Of a DNA stretch of 64,000 bases, positions 1 through 8,601 are shown in pieces. Both the position numbers and the translations under genes were made by a program. Source of the DNA: Halohasta salina. Its GTDB lineage: Archaea; Halobacteriota; Halobacteria; Halobacteriales; Haloferacaceae. Below the pieces are notes generated by a model. That model searched no databases and had not been told where the DNA came from. It saw only the letters and a program-made list of their open reading frames with translations. Within the stretch, counting starts at the first letter, position 1. Each line of letters begins with the position of its first letter. The stretch is taken from assembly GCF_024178165.1 (NCBI RefSeq), contig NZ_JAMZIE010000001.1, forward strand, positions 724,122-788,121, read 5' to 3'.

Positions 1-392
1 TTCATCGGCATCTGGATGATGTCGTGGAGCTTGCCGATGCGGGCGCGGTTTTTGAAGTACTGCTGGTCGTACTCGCCGCTGGCCAGCGTGGCGAAGTAGG
101 CCTTCTGGGTCTGCTTGAGCGCCTCGACGTTCTTCTCCGAGCGGCTGATGACCTCGACCGTCTCGTCGTACTGGGTGAGGTTCTCGTAGAACTGCTCGGC
201 GATCTCTTCGGTGTGGGCCTCGAACAGCGGTGCCAGCGCCGCCAGTCGCTCGGCGTCGCTCTCGTCGAAGTTCACGAACTCCTTGCGCCACGCGATCTCT
301 TCGGGGTCGAGCCCGATCTCGCGAACGAGCGAGTCGGCGTCGACCTGATCGTTGAATCCCCCTTGGCCGAATACCGCCGCGTAATCGGTCAT
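1..392 (-). CDS. hemAT: HemAT-type globin-coupled aerotaxis transducer (partial, runs off left edge)
   Basis: Reading the minus strand from the ATG at 392 gives 130 residues before the window ends. They form a globin-coupled sensor (protoglobin) domain after an acidic N-terminal extension. The expected proximal haem ligand is His123, in RIGKLHD. In this family O2 bound to the haem is sensed, and a C-terminal methyl-accepting coiled coil signals through CheA to control aerotaxis. That signalling half lies outside the window, so the transducer role rests on the family and not on visible sequence. A diguanylate cyclase or other globin-coupled output is possible but is less usual in haloarchaea. 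Confidence 0.85.
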   Translation of the reverse strand, partial: MTDYAAVFGQGGFNDQVDADSLVREIGLDPEEIAWRKEFVNFDESDAERLAALAPLFEAHTEEIAEQFYENLTQYDETVEVISRSEKNVEALKQTQKAYFATLASGEYDQQYFKNRARIGKLHDIIQMPM

Positions 393-466
393 ATCGTGAT
401 AGAGCCCGACACGGATATTTATATGTGTAGTGTGGAAACTCAGGATTGATATTTGGCTCCCGCCGA

Positions 467-1375
467 TCAGAACGGTGGCTCACGGATCTCGACACCGCTG
501 TCGGATCGGCGCACCAGTGCCGAAACCCCTGTGGGCGTCTCGACGAACACCGCCTCGCCGCCCGGCGTGTCGACGGTCTCCTGAAGCACGTTCTGACAGT
601 GGACGCCGCCCTTCGTCGTCGGTTCGTCGTGGCGGGTGTGGCCGACGACCTGCGGCGGCGCGTCGACCGAGAGATGGTCGAAGTGAAGCCACACCAGCCC
701 TGCCTCGGGCCCTTTGAGGTGGTTCCGGCCGACGCCAAGCACCTGCGGGTAGTCGGTGACGATCCGGCCCTGTGTCGCCACGTCGGCATCGGTTCCGATC
801 GCCTTCCGCAGGTCGGCCGCGGCCGCGACGAGTGACTCGTTGACCGCACTGACGTCGTAGGGCTCGTCGGCTCCGGCGTGGGCGTAGGTGACCGCGTATC
901 CCTCGTAGGCAGCGACGACGTGGCCGTCGACGATCGCCTCGCAGAGCCGCCGCCGGGCGTCGTCGTCGAGCTGTCCCGAGTACCACTCGTCGAAGCCGAA
1001 CTGGTCGGGCGACAGGGCCAGCGCCTCGTGGTTGCCGAGTGTGAGTCGCACGCGGCCAGGCGGGGCCTCCTCTATGAGCCGGGCGACCAGCGCGAGGACA
1101 CCCTCGTTGGCCGGGCCGCGGTCGACGAGGTCGCCGTTGAACACGAGGACGTAGTTCTCGTCGGCCCAGTGGAGTCGACCGTCGTCGCCCTCGGTCACGA
1201 CCGGCGCGAACTCGGGGTGGTCGGCGAGGGTCAACAGCGCGCTCCGGGCGGCTTCGAGATAGCCGTGGATATCGCTGATCGAGACGATCGTCGGCGGGTC
1301 GGCAGCCTCATCGGCGAGGGCGTCGACGCCGTCCCGAAGCGAGTCGTCCAGCGGTGGATCCGGTAGCTGAAACAT
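467..1375 (-). CDS. Calcineurin-like metallophosphoesterase (PPP-type phosphatase)
   Basis: A 302-residue protein starting at MFQLPDPP. The upstream in-frame codons read through sequence with no start context, so the ATG at 1375 is preferred. The metal-binding signature of the PPP/calcineurin superfamily is complete: SDIHG (Asp35, His37), GDLVDRG (Asp82, Arg86), GNHE (about 114-117), then AHAG and GHT further on. The family hydrolyses phosphoester bonds with a two-metal centre; phosphoprotein or diadenosine polyphosphate are typical substrates, and the sequence does not decide between them. No membrane segment is visible. It lies 74 bases upstream of the transducer gene on the same strand. 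Confidence 0.85.
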   Translation of the reverse strand: MFQLPDPPLDDSLRDGVDALADEAADPPTIVSISDIHGYLEAARSALLTLADHPEFAPVVTEGDDGRLHWADENYVLVFNGDLVDRGPANEGVLALVARLIEEAPPGRVRLTLGNHEALALSPDQFGFDEWYSGQLDDDARRRLCEAIVDGHVVAAYEGYAVTYAHAGADEPYDVSAVNESLVAAAADLRKAIGTDADVATQGRIVTDYPQVLGVGRNHLKGPEAGLVWLHFDHLSVDAPPQVVGHTRHDEPTTKGGVHCQNVLQETVDTPGGEAVFVETPTGVSALVRRSDSGVEIREPPF

Positions 1376-1445
1376 TGGTGTGTACTGACGCGCGCACAAC
1401 ACATAATGGTCCGCGATGCGACCGGTCAGGTAGTCCAACCACACG

Positions 1446-2276
1446 ATGCACCCGTTTCCATCCGTTCCCCACATCGACGATGCCCCCACCGAACTTCTGG
1501 AGTCCGGTCACCTGTGGCTGCTCGAAGCGGTGGCCGGCGCGCCGCTTCGGTTTCGGCTCTTGGAGTCGGGACTGATCGAGTTCGGCGACGCCAATCGGGT
1601 CTACGAGACCCCCGACGACCTTCCGCCGCAGTACGGCCACGCGGTACGGCACGTCCAAGACACGCTGGACCGCGAGGCGCTCCGGGCGGCCGTCGACGAC
1701 GTCGAGGCGATCACCTTCTTCGGGCAGGCGACCCAGTACCGCGGGGTCGACTACGATTGGGAACGGATGCCCTCGTTTCTCGGCACCGACATCTGGGCGG
1801 CCGACACCGAGCGGTTCCGCCCACCCGATGCGGTCGACGGGATCTTCGACCGGCTCGGCCTCGATGCGGTCACTCCGATCGCACAGGAGGTTCGCGCCCG
1901 CGATTTCGACCCCGCCAGCTACAAAATTCCGGAGTCGGCGTGGTACGACGGCCCGGCCGCGGGCGTCGTGATCCGCGACAAGTCGGGCCACCGCGGGCGG
2001 CTCCCGAACCCCGACGTCGACGACGAGCCCACGGCTCCGGACGACGTGACCGCGGTCGACCTCGCCGATCGCTATGGCAGCGACGAGCGACTGGCCCGGC
2101 TTCGGGAGCGCCTGCGCACCGAGGGCCAGTCAGTCACCGTCGACGCCCTTCTGGAGCGTATCCTCGAGTCGGCGCTCCGCGAACTCGATCCGCGGCTGTT
2201 CGAGACGGGGGTCGACCGTGGAGCGGTTCGCTCCGAACTGGCGGGCCGCGTCCAGCGGTTTCTGAACGATCAATAA
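1446..2276 (+). CDS. RNA-ligase-like nucleotidyltransferase-fold protein with degenerate active site
   Basis: A 276-residue protein with the layout of the ATP-dependent RNA/DNA ligase nucleotidyltransferase fold: motif I region at 27-33, a motif III-like FFGQA near residue 95, motif IIIa FLGTDIW near 115, and a motif IV-like GVVIRD near 180. The motifs are degraded. The motif I position reads EAVAGAP where active relatives have E-K-x-D-G, so the lysine that forms the enzyme-AMP adduct is missing. The usual Glu of motif III is Gln, and the Glu of motif IV is Ala. Haloarchaea carry an RNA-ligase family of this size. This copy probably binds RNA or nucleotide without ligating; that is inference. 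It diverges from the phosphoesterase gene. Confidence 0.6.
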   Translation: MHPFPSVPHIDDAPTELLESGHLWLLEAVAGAPLRFRLLESGLIEFGDANRVYETPDDLPPQYGHAVRHVQDTLDREALRAAVDDVEAITFFGQATQYRGVDYDWERMPSFLGTDIWAADTERFRPPDAVDGIFDRLGLDAVTPIAQEVRARDFDPASYKIPESAWYDGPAAGVVIRDKSGHRGRLPNPDVDDEPTAPDDVTAVDLADRYGSDERLARLRERLRTEGQSVTVDALLERILESALRELDPRLFETGVDRGAVRSELAGRVQRFLNDQ

Positions 2277-2336
2277 TGAGTAATGCGGCGTTCTGTTGGC
2301 TCCGACCCGACGTGGGACGTCGATACACCCCAAGAG

Positions 2337-2345
2337 ACTTTTTAT
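2337..2345 (+). promoter_or_regulatory. TATA box of the squalene/phytoene synthase gene
   Basis: A T-rich TTTTTAT element ends 28 bases before the ATG at 2374. This spacing puts transcription start within a few bases of the start codon, the leaderless arrangement common in haloarchaea. No ribosome binding site is visible. Confidence 0.55.
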
Positions 2346-2373
2346 GCCGCATGCCCTATGTACCGATACTTGA

Positions 2374-3453
2374 ATGACGGGACACGAATCTCGACCTCCC
2401 GGTGCGGACCACGCAGCCGATCTCGAATGGTGCCACGAGACGGTTCAGGGGGTCTCTCGGACGTTCGCGCTGACTATCGACGTGTTGGAGGAGCCGATGG
2501 CGGACCACATCTGTCTGGGCTATCTGCTCTGTCGGGTTGCCGACACTATCGAGGACGCGGGCCACATCCCGCCGGAGCCGCAGGCCGCTCTCCTGCGGCG
2601 CTACGACGCCGCGCTCGATCCCGACTCCGAGGCCGACATCGAGGCGTTTAGAGCCGCCGTCGACGAGTGGCTTCCACCCGCAGACGAGCGGTCGGCCGAC
2701 TGGACGGTGGTCGCCGAAGCCCCGCGCGTCGTGGCGACCTTCGAAGAACTGCCCGCCGACGTCCAGGCGGCGATCGTTCCGCCGGTCCGTGAGTTGGTCG
2801 ACGGGATGGCGATGTTCGTCGACCGACACGCCACCGAAGGCGGCCTCCGGATCGACACTCGCGACGAACTCGAAGAGTACTGTTACTACGCCGCCGGCAC
2901 CGTGGGCAACCTCATCACGAACCTCCTGACCCGCGGGGATCTCGCCGCCGAGCGCCGCCAGCGACTGTACGATACGGCCGTCGAGTTCGGGCTGCTGTTG
3001 CAGCTCGTGAATATCTCGAAGGACGTCTACGACGACTACACCGAGGAGAACAACGTCTACCTGCCCGCCGAGTGGCTGGCCGACGAGGGGATCGATCAGG
3101 AGGCTGTCGTCGACCCCGACAACCGGGACGACGCCGCCAAGGTCGTCAGCCGGACCGCCAGTCACGCCCAGTCGTTCCTCGGCGACGCCGAGGGGTATCT
3201 CAAGGCGATGCCGCTGCGGCACGGCAACACCCTTGCGGCGTGGGGTGTCCCCTTCCTGCTGGCGGTCGGTACCCTCCGAGAGCTCACTGCCAACCCTGAA
3301 GACGCGCTGACCGAACGCGGTGTGAAGGTCTCCAGACAGGAGGTCTTCGCGGTGATGAGCGCGATGCGAAACGAGGGCAAAGAGTCGCTGAGCGAGCTCC
3401 GGAAGACAATCTCCCAGCGGCCCTACCATCTGGTCGCACAGAACGCCGACTAA
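2374..3453 (+). CDS. Squalene/phytoene synthase family protein
   Basis: A 359-residue trans-isoprenyl diphosphate synthase that condenses two prenyl diphosphates head to head. Both Asp-rich Mg-binding motifs are present: DTIED at 57-61 and DVYDD at 217-221, with SRTFAL near 28 and NNVYLP shortly after the second motif. The DTIED form is nearer to squalene synthases than to the typical phytoene synthase motif, so squalene for membrane polyprenoids is the more likely product; carotenoid synthesis from geranylgeranyl diphosphate is the alternative. No other isoprenoid gene is adjacent, so context does not settle it. Confidence 0.8.
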   Translation: MTGHESRPPGADHAADLEWCHETVQGVSRTFALTIDVLEEPMADHICLGYLLCRVADTIEDAGHIPPEPQAALLRRYDAALDPDSEADIEAFRAAVDEWLPPADERSADWTVVAEAPRVVATFEELPADVQAAIVPPVRELVDGMAMFVDRHATEGGLRIDTRDELEEYCYYAAGTVGNLITNLLTRGDLAAERRQRLYDTAVEFGLLLQLVNISKDVYDDYTEENNVYLPAEWLADEGIDQEAVVDPDNRDDAAKVVSRTASHAQSFLGDAEGYLKAMPLRHGNTLAAWGVPFLLAVGTLRELTANPEDALTERGVKVSRQEVFAVMSAMRNEGKESLSELRKTISQRPYHLVAQNAD

Positions 3454-3483
3454 CTCCCGTTTTCGGCACCCTTCGCGGTTCGA

Positions 3484-4761
3484 TTACGACTCCTCGACCG
3501 CGTCGACCGTCGTTTGACACGCCGCGGGGACGCTCCGAGCCTGTAGCGTCGCGGCCGTATACGCGGCGATCACGTCGTCGAGCCGGGTGACGCGAACGTC
3601 GCCGTCGAACCGCGTGAGGCGGTCGTCGGCGTGACGCACCGAGCGGGCCGCCTCGGCGAGCAGCGGACGCGCGAGGTCGACCCGCGGGCTTTCCTCGAGG
3701 GCTGTCGTGATCGCGTCGACCGCCGTCGCCCGCCGGTCGCCGACCGCGGCGGCCGTTTCGGGGCGGTCGAGTCCCCCGTTGAGGCGGTCGCCGAGTCGGT
3801 CGGCAGCCCGTAGTGCCGTGAGCGCCTCGGTCGCCGCCAGCAACCCGCTGGCCGGGCCGATGGGATCGTCGGCCCGTTCGATGTTCGAGTCGGCGCCGTC
3901 GTGGATCTCGTCCCACAGTCGCCAGCGAAGGCGGTCGTCGCCGTCGGGTTCCGGCGGCAGGTCCTTTCGGCGGCGCTGCAGATCCGTCCGCAGCGTCTCG
4001 GTGGCCGTCGACAGCCTGTCGGCGACCGACCCCGCCCCGTCGGGCAGCGTCGACCGAACCCGGTCGTAGACGTGTTGGGCGTCCGAAAGCTCCGCCCGCG
4101 CCGACTCGACGTACTCGCCCCACTCGGCGACGGCCAGCAGGCGGCTCGATTCCGTGCGGGCCGGCGTCCGTCGGTCGTCGAGCGCCGAGTCGAGAAGCCG
4201 CTCGGCGCGCCCGTAGCCCAGCGCCGCCTCGATCGGGTCGACGCCGAGATACGCGAACTCGGTGCGGAACGATCCGGCCTCGTCGAGGATCCCACGGTGT
4301 TCGGTCCGGAGATCCGACTCCGTCAGGTCGCCGTCGGCGAAACTCCAGCCGGCGGCCGCATATCGGGCCTCCGACCGCGCCCAGCGGAGTTCGTCGAGCG
4401 CAGTCAGGCGGCTCGGTGCGGTTCGGGCCGCCGCGACGCGCTCGGTTGCCTCGCCGGCCGCGTCGGTGAGCCGTTGACGGATGTGTCCGTTCGGCACGCT
4501 CTCGGCCCCGAACGGGATCGGGAGTGCCGCCAGCAGGTCGTCGACACGCTGGGCCGACGCCCGAAGGTGGGACTGCTCGATTTTGACCGGCAACTCGTCG
4601 GCGACGATCGGGTCGGCATCCTCCGGAGCGAGTCGACGAAGCTCGGTCGCACGGATCGACTCGCTGCCGTCGTCGATCGTCTCAGGGGTTCCACAGCCTG
4701 CCAGCAGCACCGCCCCCGCGGCCGCCAGCACCCCGCGGCGCGTCGTCGACGGCCGGCTCAT
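3484..4761 (-). CDS. Haloarchaeal lipoprotein, Tat type, unknown function
   Basis: A 425-residue protein beginning MSRPSTTRRGVL, with a twin-arginine signal and a lipobox LAGC (Cys23). It should therefore be exported folded and anchored outside the membrane by lipid. The mature part is Arg/Ala/Asp-rich and looks mainly alpha-helical. I recognise no catalytic motif. Its ATG overlaps the stop of the upstream lipoprotein gene (ATGA at 4758-4761), so the two are translationally coupled. The start at 4761 is chosen because of this overlap and because the signal begins there. Confidence 0.75.
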   Translation of the reverse strand: MSRPSTTRRGVLAAAGAVLLAGCGTPETIDDGSESIRATELRRLAPEDADPIVADELPVKIEQSHLRASAQRVDDLLAALPIPFGAESVPNGHIRQRLTDAAGEATERVAAARTAPSRLTALDELRWARSEARYAAAGWSFADGDLTESDLRTEHRGILDEAGSFRTEFAYLGVDPIEAALGYGRAERLLDSALDDRRTPARTESSRLLAVAEWGEYVESARAELSDAQHVYDRVRSTLPDGAGSVADRLSTATETLRTDLQRRRKDLPPEPDGDDRLRWRLWDEIHDGADSNIERADDPIGPASGLLAATEALTALRAADRLGDRLNGGLDRPETAAAVGDRRATAVDAITTALEESPRVDLARPLLAEAARSVRHADDRLTRFDGDVRVTRLDDVIAAYTAATLQARSVPAACQTTVDAVEES

Positions 4762-5438
4762 GGCTGCTCGCTCCCGTTCGATCGGTTCGTGCGGTTCTCT
4801 TCGGCCTGCGGCTGTCTCGGACGGCACGCACTGCTACTGGTGCTCGATCCGAACCGGTTGATCTCGTCGGCATCGAGGGCGACCGGCAGCCGGATGAGCC
4901 GCGACTCGAAGACCCGTCTGTCGGCGGTACACTGCTCGTCGTACGGTCGCAGCAGCCGGCCGTAGTCGGTCTCGATGCCGGTGTCCCACGCGATGTAACA
5001 CAGCGAGAGCCGGAAGCACTGGCGTACCTGCTTGGTTTCGAGGTAGAGCGTTTCGCGTTCGAAATCGGTCGACGAGCGGAACGACGCGAGGTCGCTGCTG
5101 GGAGCCTCGCGGTGGCTGTCGACCGACTCGTCGACGACGAGCCGGTCGGCCGTCGCCGTGTCGTCGACCACTTTCGTGCTGGGACGGTGGTCGTCCGGTC
5201 GGCGGGAGCTGTCGGCCTCGTCGCCGTCGTCGGCGAGTCGGATCGGCGGCCGGTCGGCGTCGGCCCGGCGGAACAGGACCGCCGGATCAGTCGCCGCCTG
5301 CTCGGGGATCGTTCGCCCCGGCCCCTCGGTAGCCGACCCCGACCGGCTCGTACTGCTCTCGGAGCCGAGACAGCCAGCCACTCCACCGGTGGCGACTGCG
5401 GTGACCGCGAGAAACTGCCTGCGCGTGTGAGAACTCAT
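4758..5438 (-). CDS. Haloarchaeal lipoprotein, Tat type, unknown function (first of pair)
   Basis: A 226-residue protein starting MSSHTRRQFL, with a Tat motif, a short hydrophobic stretch and lipobox VAGC (Cys23). After a Ser/Asp-rich linker comes a compact domain with cysteines in the pattern C-x5-C (QCFRLSLC) and a further pair (QCTADRR and, near the end, SACRP), which could form disulfides outside the cell. I do not recognise the domain. It is the first gene of a two-gene unit with the lipoprotein downstream. An AT-rich TATA-like element (TTTTTAAAT in the minus direction, about 5464-5472) lies upstream. Confidence 0.72.
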   Translation of the reverse strand: MSSHTRRQFLAVTAVATGGVAGCLGSESSTSRSGSATEGPGRTIPEQAATDPAVLFRRADADRPPIRLADDGDEADSSRRPDDHRPSTKVVDDTATADRLVVDESVDSHREAPSSDLASFRSSTDFERETLYLETKQVRQCFRLSLCYIAWDTGIETDYGRLLRPYDEQCTADRRVFESRLIRLPVALDADEINRFGSSTSSSACRPRQPQAEENRTNRSNGSEQP

Positions 5439-5539
5439 CAGAACAGCGATATCTAAAAGCGGCATTTAAAAATCGGTTCGGGAGATGTAAACACCCGTTT
5501 CAGTCATTCCGCGCGGTCGAAAGCAGACGAATCCACGCG

Positions 5540-5546
5540 TTTTTAT
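5540..5546 (+). promoter_or_regulatory. TATA box for small acidic protein gene
   Basis: TTTTTAT lies 24-30 bases before the ATG at 5570. This supports a leaderless mRNA and the choice of that ATG over the in-frame GTG at 5549. Confidence 0.5.
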
Positions 5547-5569
5547 CCGTGGTAGCGGAAGGGGTGGCT

Positions 5570-5785
5570 ATGAGCTTCGAAAAGGACGACGAGGCCGTGC
5601 TGCACGACAAGCACAGCGAGTACGACGGCGAGACCGGGACGATCACGCAGGTCGTCGAGAACATGTTCGGCGACGCAACGTACACGATCAGCTTCGAGGG
5701 GGGCCAAGAGACTGGCGTTCCGGAAGACGATCTCGAAGCCGTCGACGGCAACGCTGACGACGACTCCGACGCCGACGAGGAGTAG
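5570..5785 (+). CDS. Small acidic haloarchaeal protein, SH3/KOW-like barrel
   Basis: A 71-residue protein starting MSFEKDDEAV. The central part (HSEYDGETGTITQV, then YTISFEGGQETGVPEDDLE) reads as a short beta-barrel of the SH3/KOW kind: Gly-rich turns between alternating hydrophobic strands and a final Val-Pro-Glu-Asp-x-Leu. The last 15 residues are almost all Asp and Glu. Similar small proteins are common in haloarchaea, with no function known to me. The TATA spacing supports this start. Confidence 0.7.
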   Translation: MSFEKDDEAVLHDKHSEYDGETGTITQVVENMFGDATYTISFEGGQETGVPEDDLEAVDGNADDDSDADEE

Positions 5786-5830
5786 TCCCGACCCGAGCGG
5801 TTTTTCCCTTCGGTCACCAAGAGACCACTC

Positions 5831-6259
5831 ATGCCGAGAGTGCCGTTTCATTACATCGATCTCCGGACCTTCTGTTATGCGACTGAGGACGAAAAGCGGG
5901 TCGAGGAGGCGATCCGCGCGTTCCTCCCCGAGGAGTTCGCCCTCGATCGCATGGAAAACACCGGCCACCACGGCGACCGGATCGTGGTCCTCTCGGCGCG
6001 CGTCGAGAACGCCGACGAGATGCGACACGTCCTCGACCGGTTGGCCGAACTCGACGCCATCGATCGAGTGCTCGATGAGTTGGACGAGCGGGTCGACGAC
6101 AACTGCTCGTTTTTCATGCGACTCGACAAACAGGCCGCCTTTCAGGACGAGATCCGACTCGGCGACGGGATCACCCTGCGGGCGAAAGTCGAAGCCTACC
6201 CCGCGAAACACGAGGCCGCGGTCGAAAACGCCCGCGAGGCGTTGGCGAAGAACACCTAG
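5831..6259 (+). CDS. RNA-binding protein of the archaeal exosome-associated type (COG1325-like)
   Basis: A 142-residue protein with an N-terminal HYIDLRTFCYATED strand-helix pattern and a C-terminal FFMRLDKQAAFQDEIRLG segment, then Val-Lys-Val-Glu-Ala. This is the archaeal RNA-binding family annotated as a predicted exosome subunit. The fold is thought to be an alpha/beta RNA-binding domain; its partner RNA is unknown. It starts 45 bases after the small acidic gene, across a T-rich stretch that could end the earlier transcript. Confidence 0.75.
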   Translation: MPRVPFHYIDLRTFCYATEDEKRVEEAIRAFLPEEFALDRMENTGHHGDRIVVLSARVENADEMRHVLDRLAELDAIDRVLDELDERVDDNCSFFMRLDKQAAFQDEIRLGDGITLRAKVEAYPAKHEAAVENAREALAKNT

Positions 6260-6265
6260 GGCGTC

Positions 6266-6829
6266 TTACTCGTCGACCCACTTGATCGAACAGCCACGCG
6301 ACGGCAGGTCGTCGTGGGCGACGTCCTCGCCGGCCAGCACCGACTCGATCGCCGCCCGAGCGTAGAACTCGGTGGGCTCGTCGTCGGGGTTCAACGCGTC
6401 GTCTAGTCGGCCGTGGTAGGCCAGTTGCCACTCGTGGTCGACGCGCCGGAAGAGGAACGGATCGGGCGTACAGACCGCGCCGTAGGCACGGGCGACGTCT
6501 TGGCTCTCGTCGTAGAGATAGGCGTCGTAGTCGATGGTGCCCTCCTCGACGAGGTCGACCATGCTGTCGAAGTCGTCGTCGGGGTATTCGGGGTTCGCGT
6601 TGGGGTTAATGCCGACGACCGCCGCGTCGTCGAACTCGTCGGCCAGTTCGTTGAGGAACTCGAACTTGGCCTGTGCGTAGGGGCAGTGGTTGCACGTAAA
6701 GACGACCAATAGGGCGTCGTTGTCGGCGAACGAATCGGGCGTGTAGCTCTCACCGTCCGTGCCGGTCAGTTCGAAGTCGGGTGCGGCGTCGCCGCGGTCG
6801 AGTTCGGAGTCGGATTCTTTGAGTACCAT
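6266..6829 (-). CDS. Thioredoxin-fold protein, AhpC/TSA-like, with CNHC redox motif
   Basis: A 187-residue protein starting MVLKESDSEL. After a TSA-type beginning (DAAPDFELTGTDGESY) comes a strand and the redox motif CNHCPYA (Cys46, Cys49). The conserved cis-Pro loop is CTPDPFLF. This subgroup is usually annotated as a thiol-disulfide isomerase or peroxiredoxin-like protein. There is no signal peptide, so it acts in the cytoplasm. Longer upstream in-frame codons cross a low-quality stretch and are not used. It faces the preceding RNA-binding gene tail to tail, with only 6 bases between the stops. Confidence 0.8.
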   Translation of the reverse strand: MVLKESDSELDRGDAAPDFELTGTDGESYTPDSFADNDALLVVFTCNHCPYAQAKFEFLNELADEFDDAAVVGINPNANPEYPDDDFDSMVDLVEEGTIDYDAYLYDESQDVARAYGAVCTPDPFLFRRVDHEWQLAYHGRLDDALNPDDEPTEFYARAAIESVLAGEDVAHDDLPSRGCSIKWVDE

Positions 6830-7021
6830 ACGCGCCCTACGGGAGCGAAGATCAAATGCGTGGGTGATTCCGGCTGGTTTCAGACACGGAAACCGTGAGC
6901 CAGTCTTATGCGACGGTCGGTTCGTGGGTCCACACATGACGCCTGTTCGATCGGTTCGCGGTTCGTCGACCGCTATCGGTGGAGCCGACCGGCTCGCTCC
7001 CACTCGCCGGAGGTGGCTCCG

Positions 7022-7942
7022 GTGAGAACTGACCGCCCGGTGTCGTGGTGGCTGCTACGGGTCGTCGTCGTGGGGATAGTCGCCGGTGGGATCGTCGGCG
7101 TGGCGGCCGGCACCGCCGACGCGAGCGATCCGCCGATCCAGATCGAGACCAACGTGACCCCCGAAGAACCGGTTGTCGGCGAGGATGTCAGTATCGAGGC
7201 GACGATCTCGAACCTCGAACACGACGAGGGCCGGAACGTCGACGTCCGCTACGTCTACCTCCGTGAGGCCGGCACGCTGAACGACTACGACCGGTTCCGG
7301 CGGGTGGGGACCGTTGGCTCCGGCGGCTCGCTGTCGATCCCGCTGTCGGTGACGTTCGACGATCCCGGCCAAAAGCGGCTGGAAGTCGAGATCACGACAC
7401 AGTATTCGGACGAAGACGGCGAGATCTACACCTACCGCCAGCCGGTGTTCGTCGACGTCCAGGAGTCCGAACTCCACGGCGAGGTCCGGCTCACCAGCGT
7501 CGAGGCCGTCGGTGGCAGCGCGGTGACGATCGAGGGCGACGCCGCCAACATCGGCAACACCGACGTCGAGTCGGTGCTGCTGAGCGTGCCCGACACCGGC
7601 AACGTCTCGCCACGATCGCCGAACGGCGAGTACTTCGTCGGCGGGGTCGACGCCAGCGAGTTCGCTACCTTCGATCTGACCGCTGACGCCGACCCAGAGG
7701 CGGAGTCGGTCCCGGTCGAGATCACCTACATCGTCGACGGCGAGCGCATGACGAAAACCCAGCAGGTCGACCTCGGATCGGCGAACCGCTCGGCCCCGGC
7801 CCCGTCGACACAGGCGGCCGCAAGCCACTCGCCGCCGGCCGCCGGCCCGCCGGCGTCGGGCCCGCCACTGGTGCCGATCGGGATCGCCGTCGGGCTGCTG
7901 GTGGTCGGTGGGATCGGGATCGCGCTGTGGCGACGCCAATGA
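7022..7942 (+). CDS. Exported, membrane-anchored CARDB/COG1361-like protein of a MacB-type set
   Basis: About 306 residues if started at the GTG at 7022, directly before a good signal sequence (positively charged start, hydrophobic WWLLRVVVVGIVAGGIVGVA). Upstream in-frame ATGs such as 6908 would put 38 non-signal residues in front. The outer part holds two beta-sandwich domains typical of CARDB/S-layer-like modules (TPEEPVVGEDVSIEATISN, and SAVTIEGDAANIGNTDVESV). A Pro/Ala/Ser-rich linker and one C-terminal membrane helix ending in LWRRQ follow. Its stop overlaps the ATPase start (ATGA), so it probably works with the transporter as an outer adaptor. Confidence 0.7.
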   Translation: MRTDRPVSWWLLRVVVVGIVAGGIVGVAAGTADASDPPIQIETNVTPEEPVVGEDVSIEATISNLEHDEGRNVDVRYVYLREAGTLNDYDRFRRVGTVGSGGSLSIPLSVTFDDPGQKRLEVEITTQYSDEDGEIYTYRQPVFVDVQESELHGEVRLTSVEAVGGSAVTIEGDAANIGNTDVESVLLSVPDTGNVSPRSPNGEYFVGGVDASEFATFDLTADADPEAESVPVEITYIVDGERMTKTQQVDLGSANRSAPAPSTQAAASHSPPAAGPPASGPPLVPIGIAVGLLVVGGIGIALWRRQ

Positions 7943-8601
7943 CGGTCATCGAACTCGACGACGTGGTCAAACGCTACCGGACCGGCGCCGAGGAGATCAC
8001 CGCCCTCGACGGCGTCGACTTCCGGGCCGACCGCGGGGAGTTGGTGACGATCATCGGCCCCTCGGGGTCGGGGAAGTCGACGCTGCTCAACATGATCGGC
8101 CTGCTCGATACGCCGACCGCGGGGGGCGTCCGGCTCGACGGTCGGGAGGTGACCGACTTCAGCGAGGCCGAACTGACCGCCGAGCGGCGCTCGGGGATCG
8201 GCTTCGTCTTTCAGAAGTTCCACTTGCTGCCGATGCTCACTGCCACCGAGAACGTCGAACTCCCGTCGATGTGGGACACCGGCGTCGACAGACGCGACCG
8301 CGCGGTCGACCTGCTCGAACGCGTGGGGCTGGGCGATCGGCTCGACCACCGACCTTCTGAGCTTTCCGGCGGCCAGTCCCAGCGCGTGGCCATCGCCCGG
8401 TCGCTGATCAACGAACCCGAGATCCTGCTGGCCGACGAGCCGACCGGGAACCTCGATCAAGACACCGGCGCGACGATCCTCGACGAACTCACACGACTCA
8501 AAGAAGCCGAGGAGATCGCCATCGTCGCGGTCACCCACGACGAACAGTTGGTCGACTATGCCGACCGGGTCGTCCGGCTCGTCGACGGGGTGATCCAATG
8601 A
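7939..8601 (+). CDS. ABC transporter ATP-binding protein, MacB/LolD type
   Basis: A 220-residue ATPase with Walker A GPSGSGKST, Q-loop FVFQKFHLLP, signature LSGGQSQR, Walker B ILLADEPT and switch His in VAVTHDE. The LolD/MacB/FtsE subgroup is indicated by the short length and by NMIGLLDTPTAG. The ATG at 7939 overlaps the upstream stop by four bases and is preferred to the ATG at 7927. Proteins of this type power mechanotransmission by MacB-fold permeases and not classical substrate import. It is followed by the permease with another ATGA overlap. Confidence 0.9.
   Translation: MTVIELDDVVKRYRTGAEEITALDGVDFRADRGELVTIIGPSGSGKSTLLNMIGLLDTPTAGGVRLDGREVTDFSEAELTAERRSGIGFVFQKFHLLPMLTATENVELPSMWDTGVDRRDRAVDLLERVGLGDRLDHRPSELSGGQSQRVAIARSLINEPEILLADEPTGNLDQDTGATILDELTRLKEAEEIAIVAVTHDEQLVDYADRVVRLVDGVIQ

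Noticed and set aside
2356..3429. Minus-strand frame over the squalene/phytoene synthase
   Set aside because: The plus-strand protein has complete family motifs, and the antisense frame has none.
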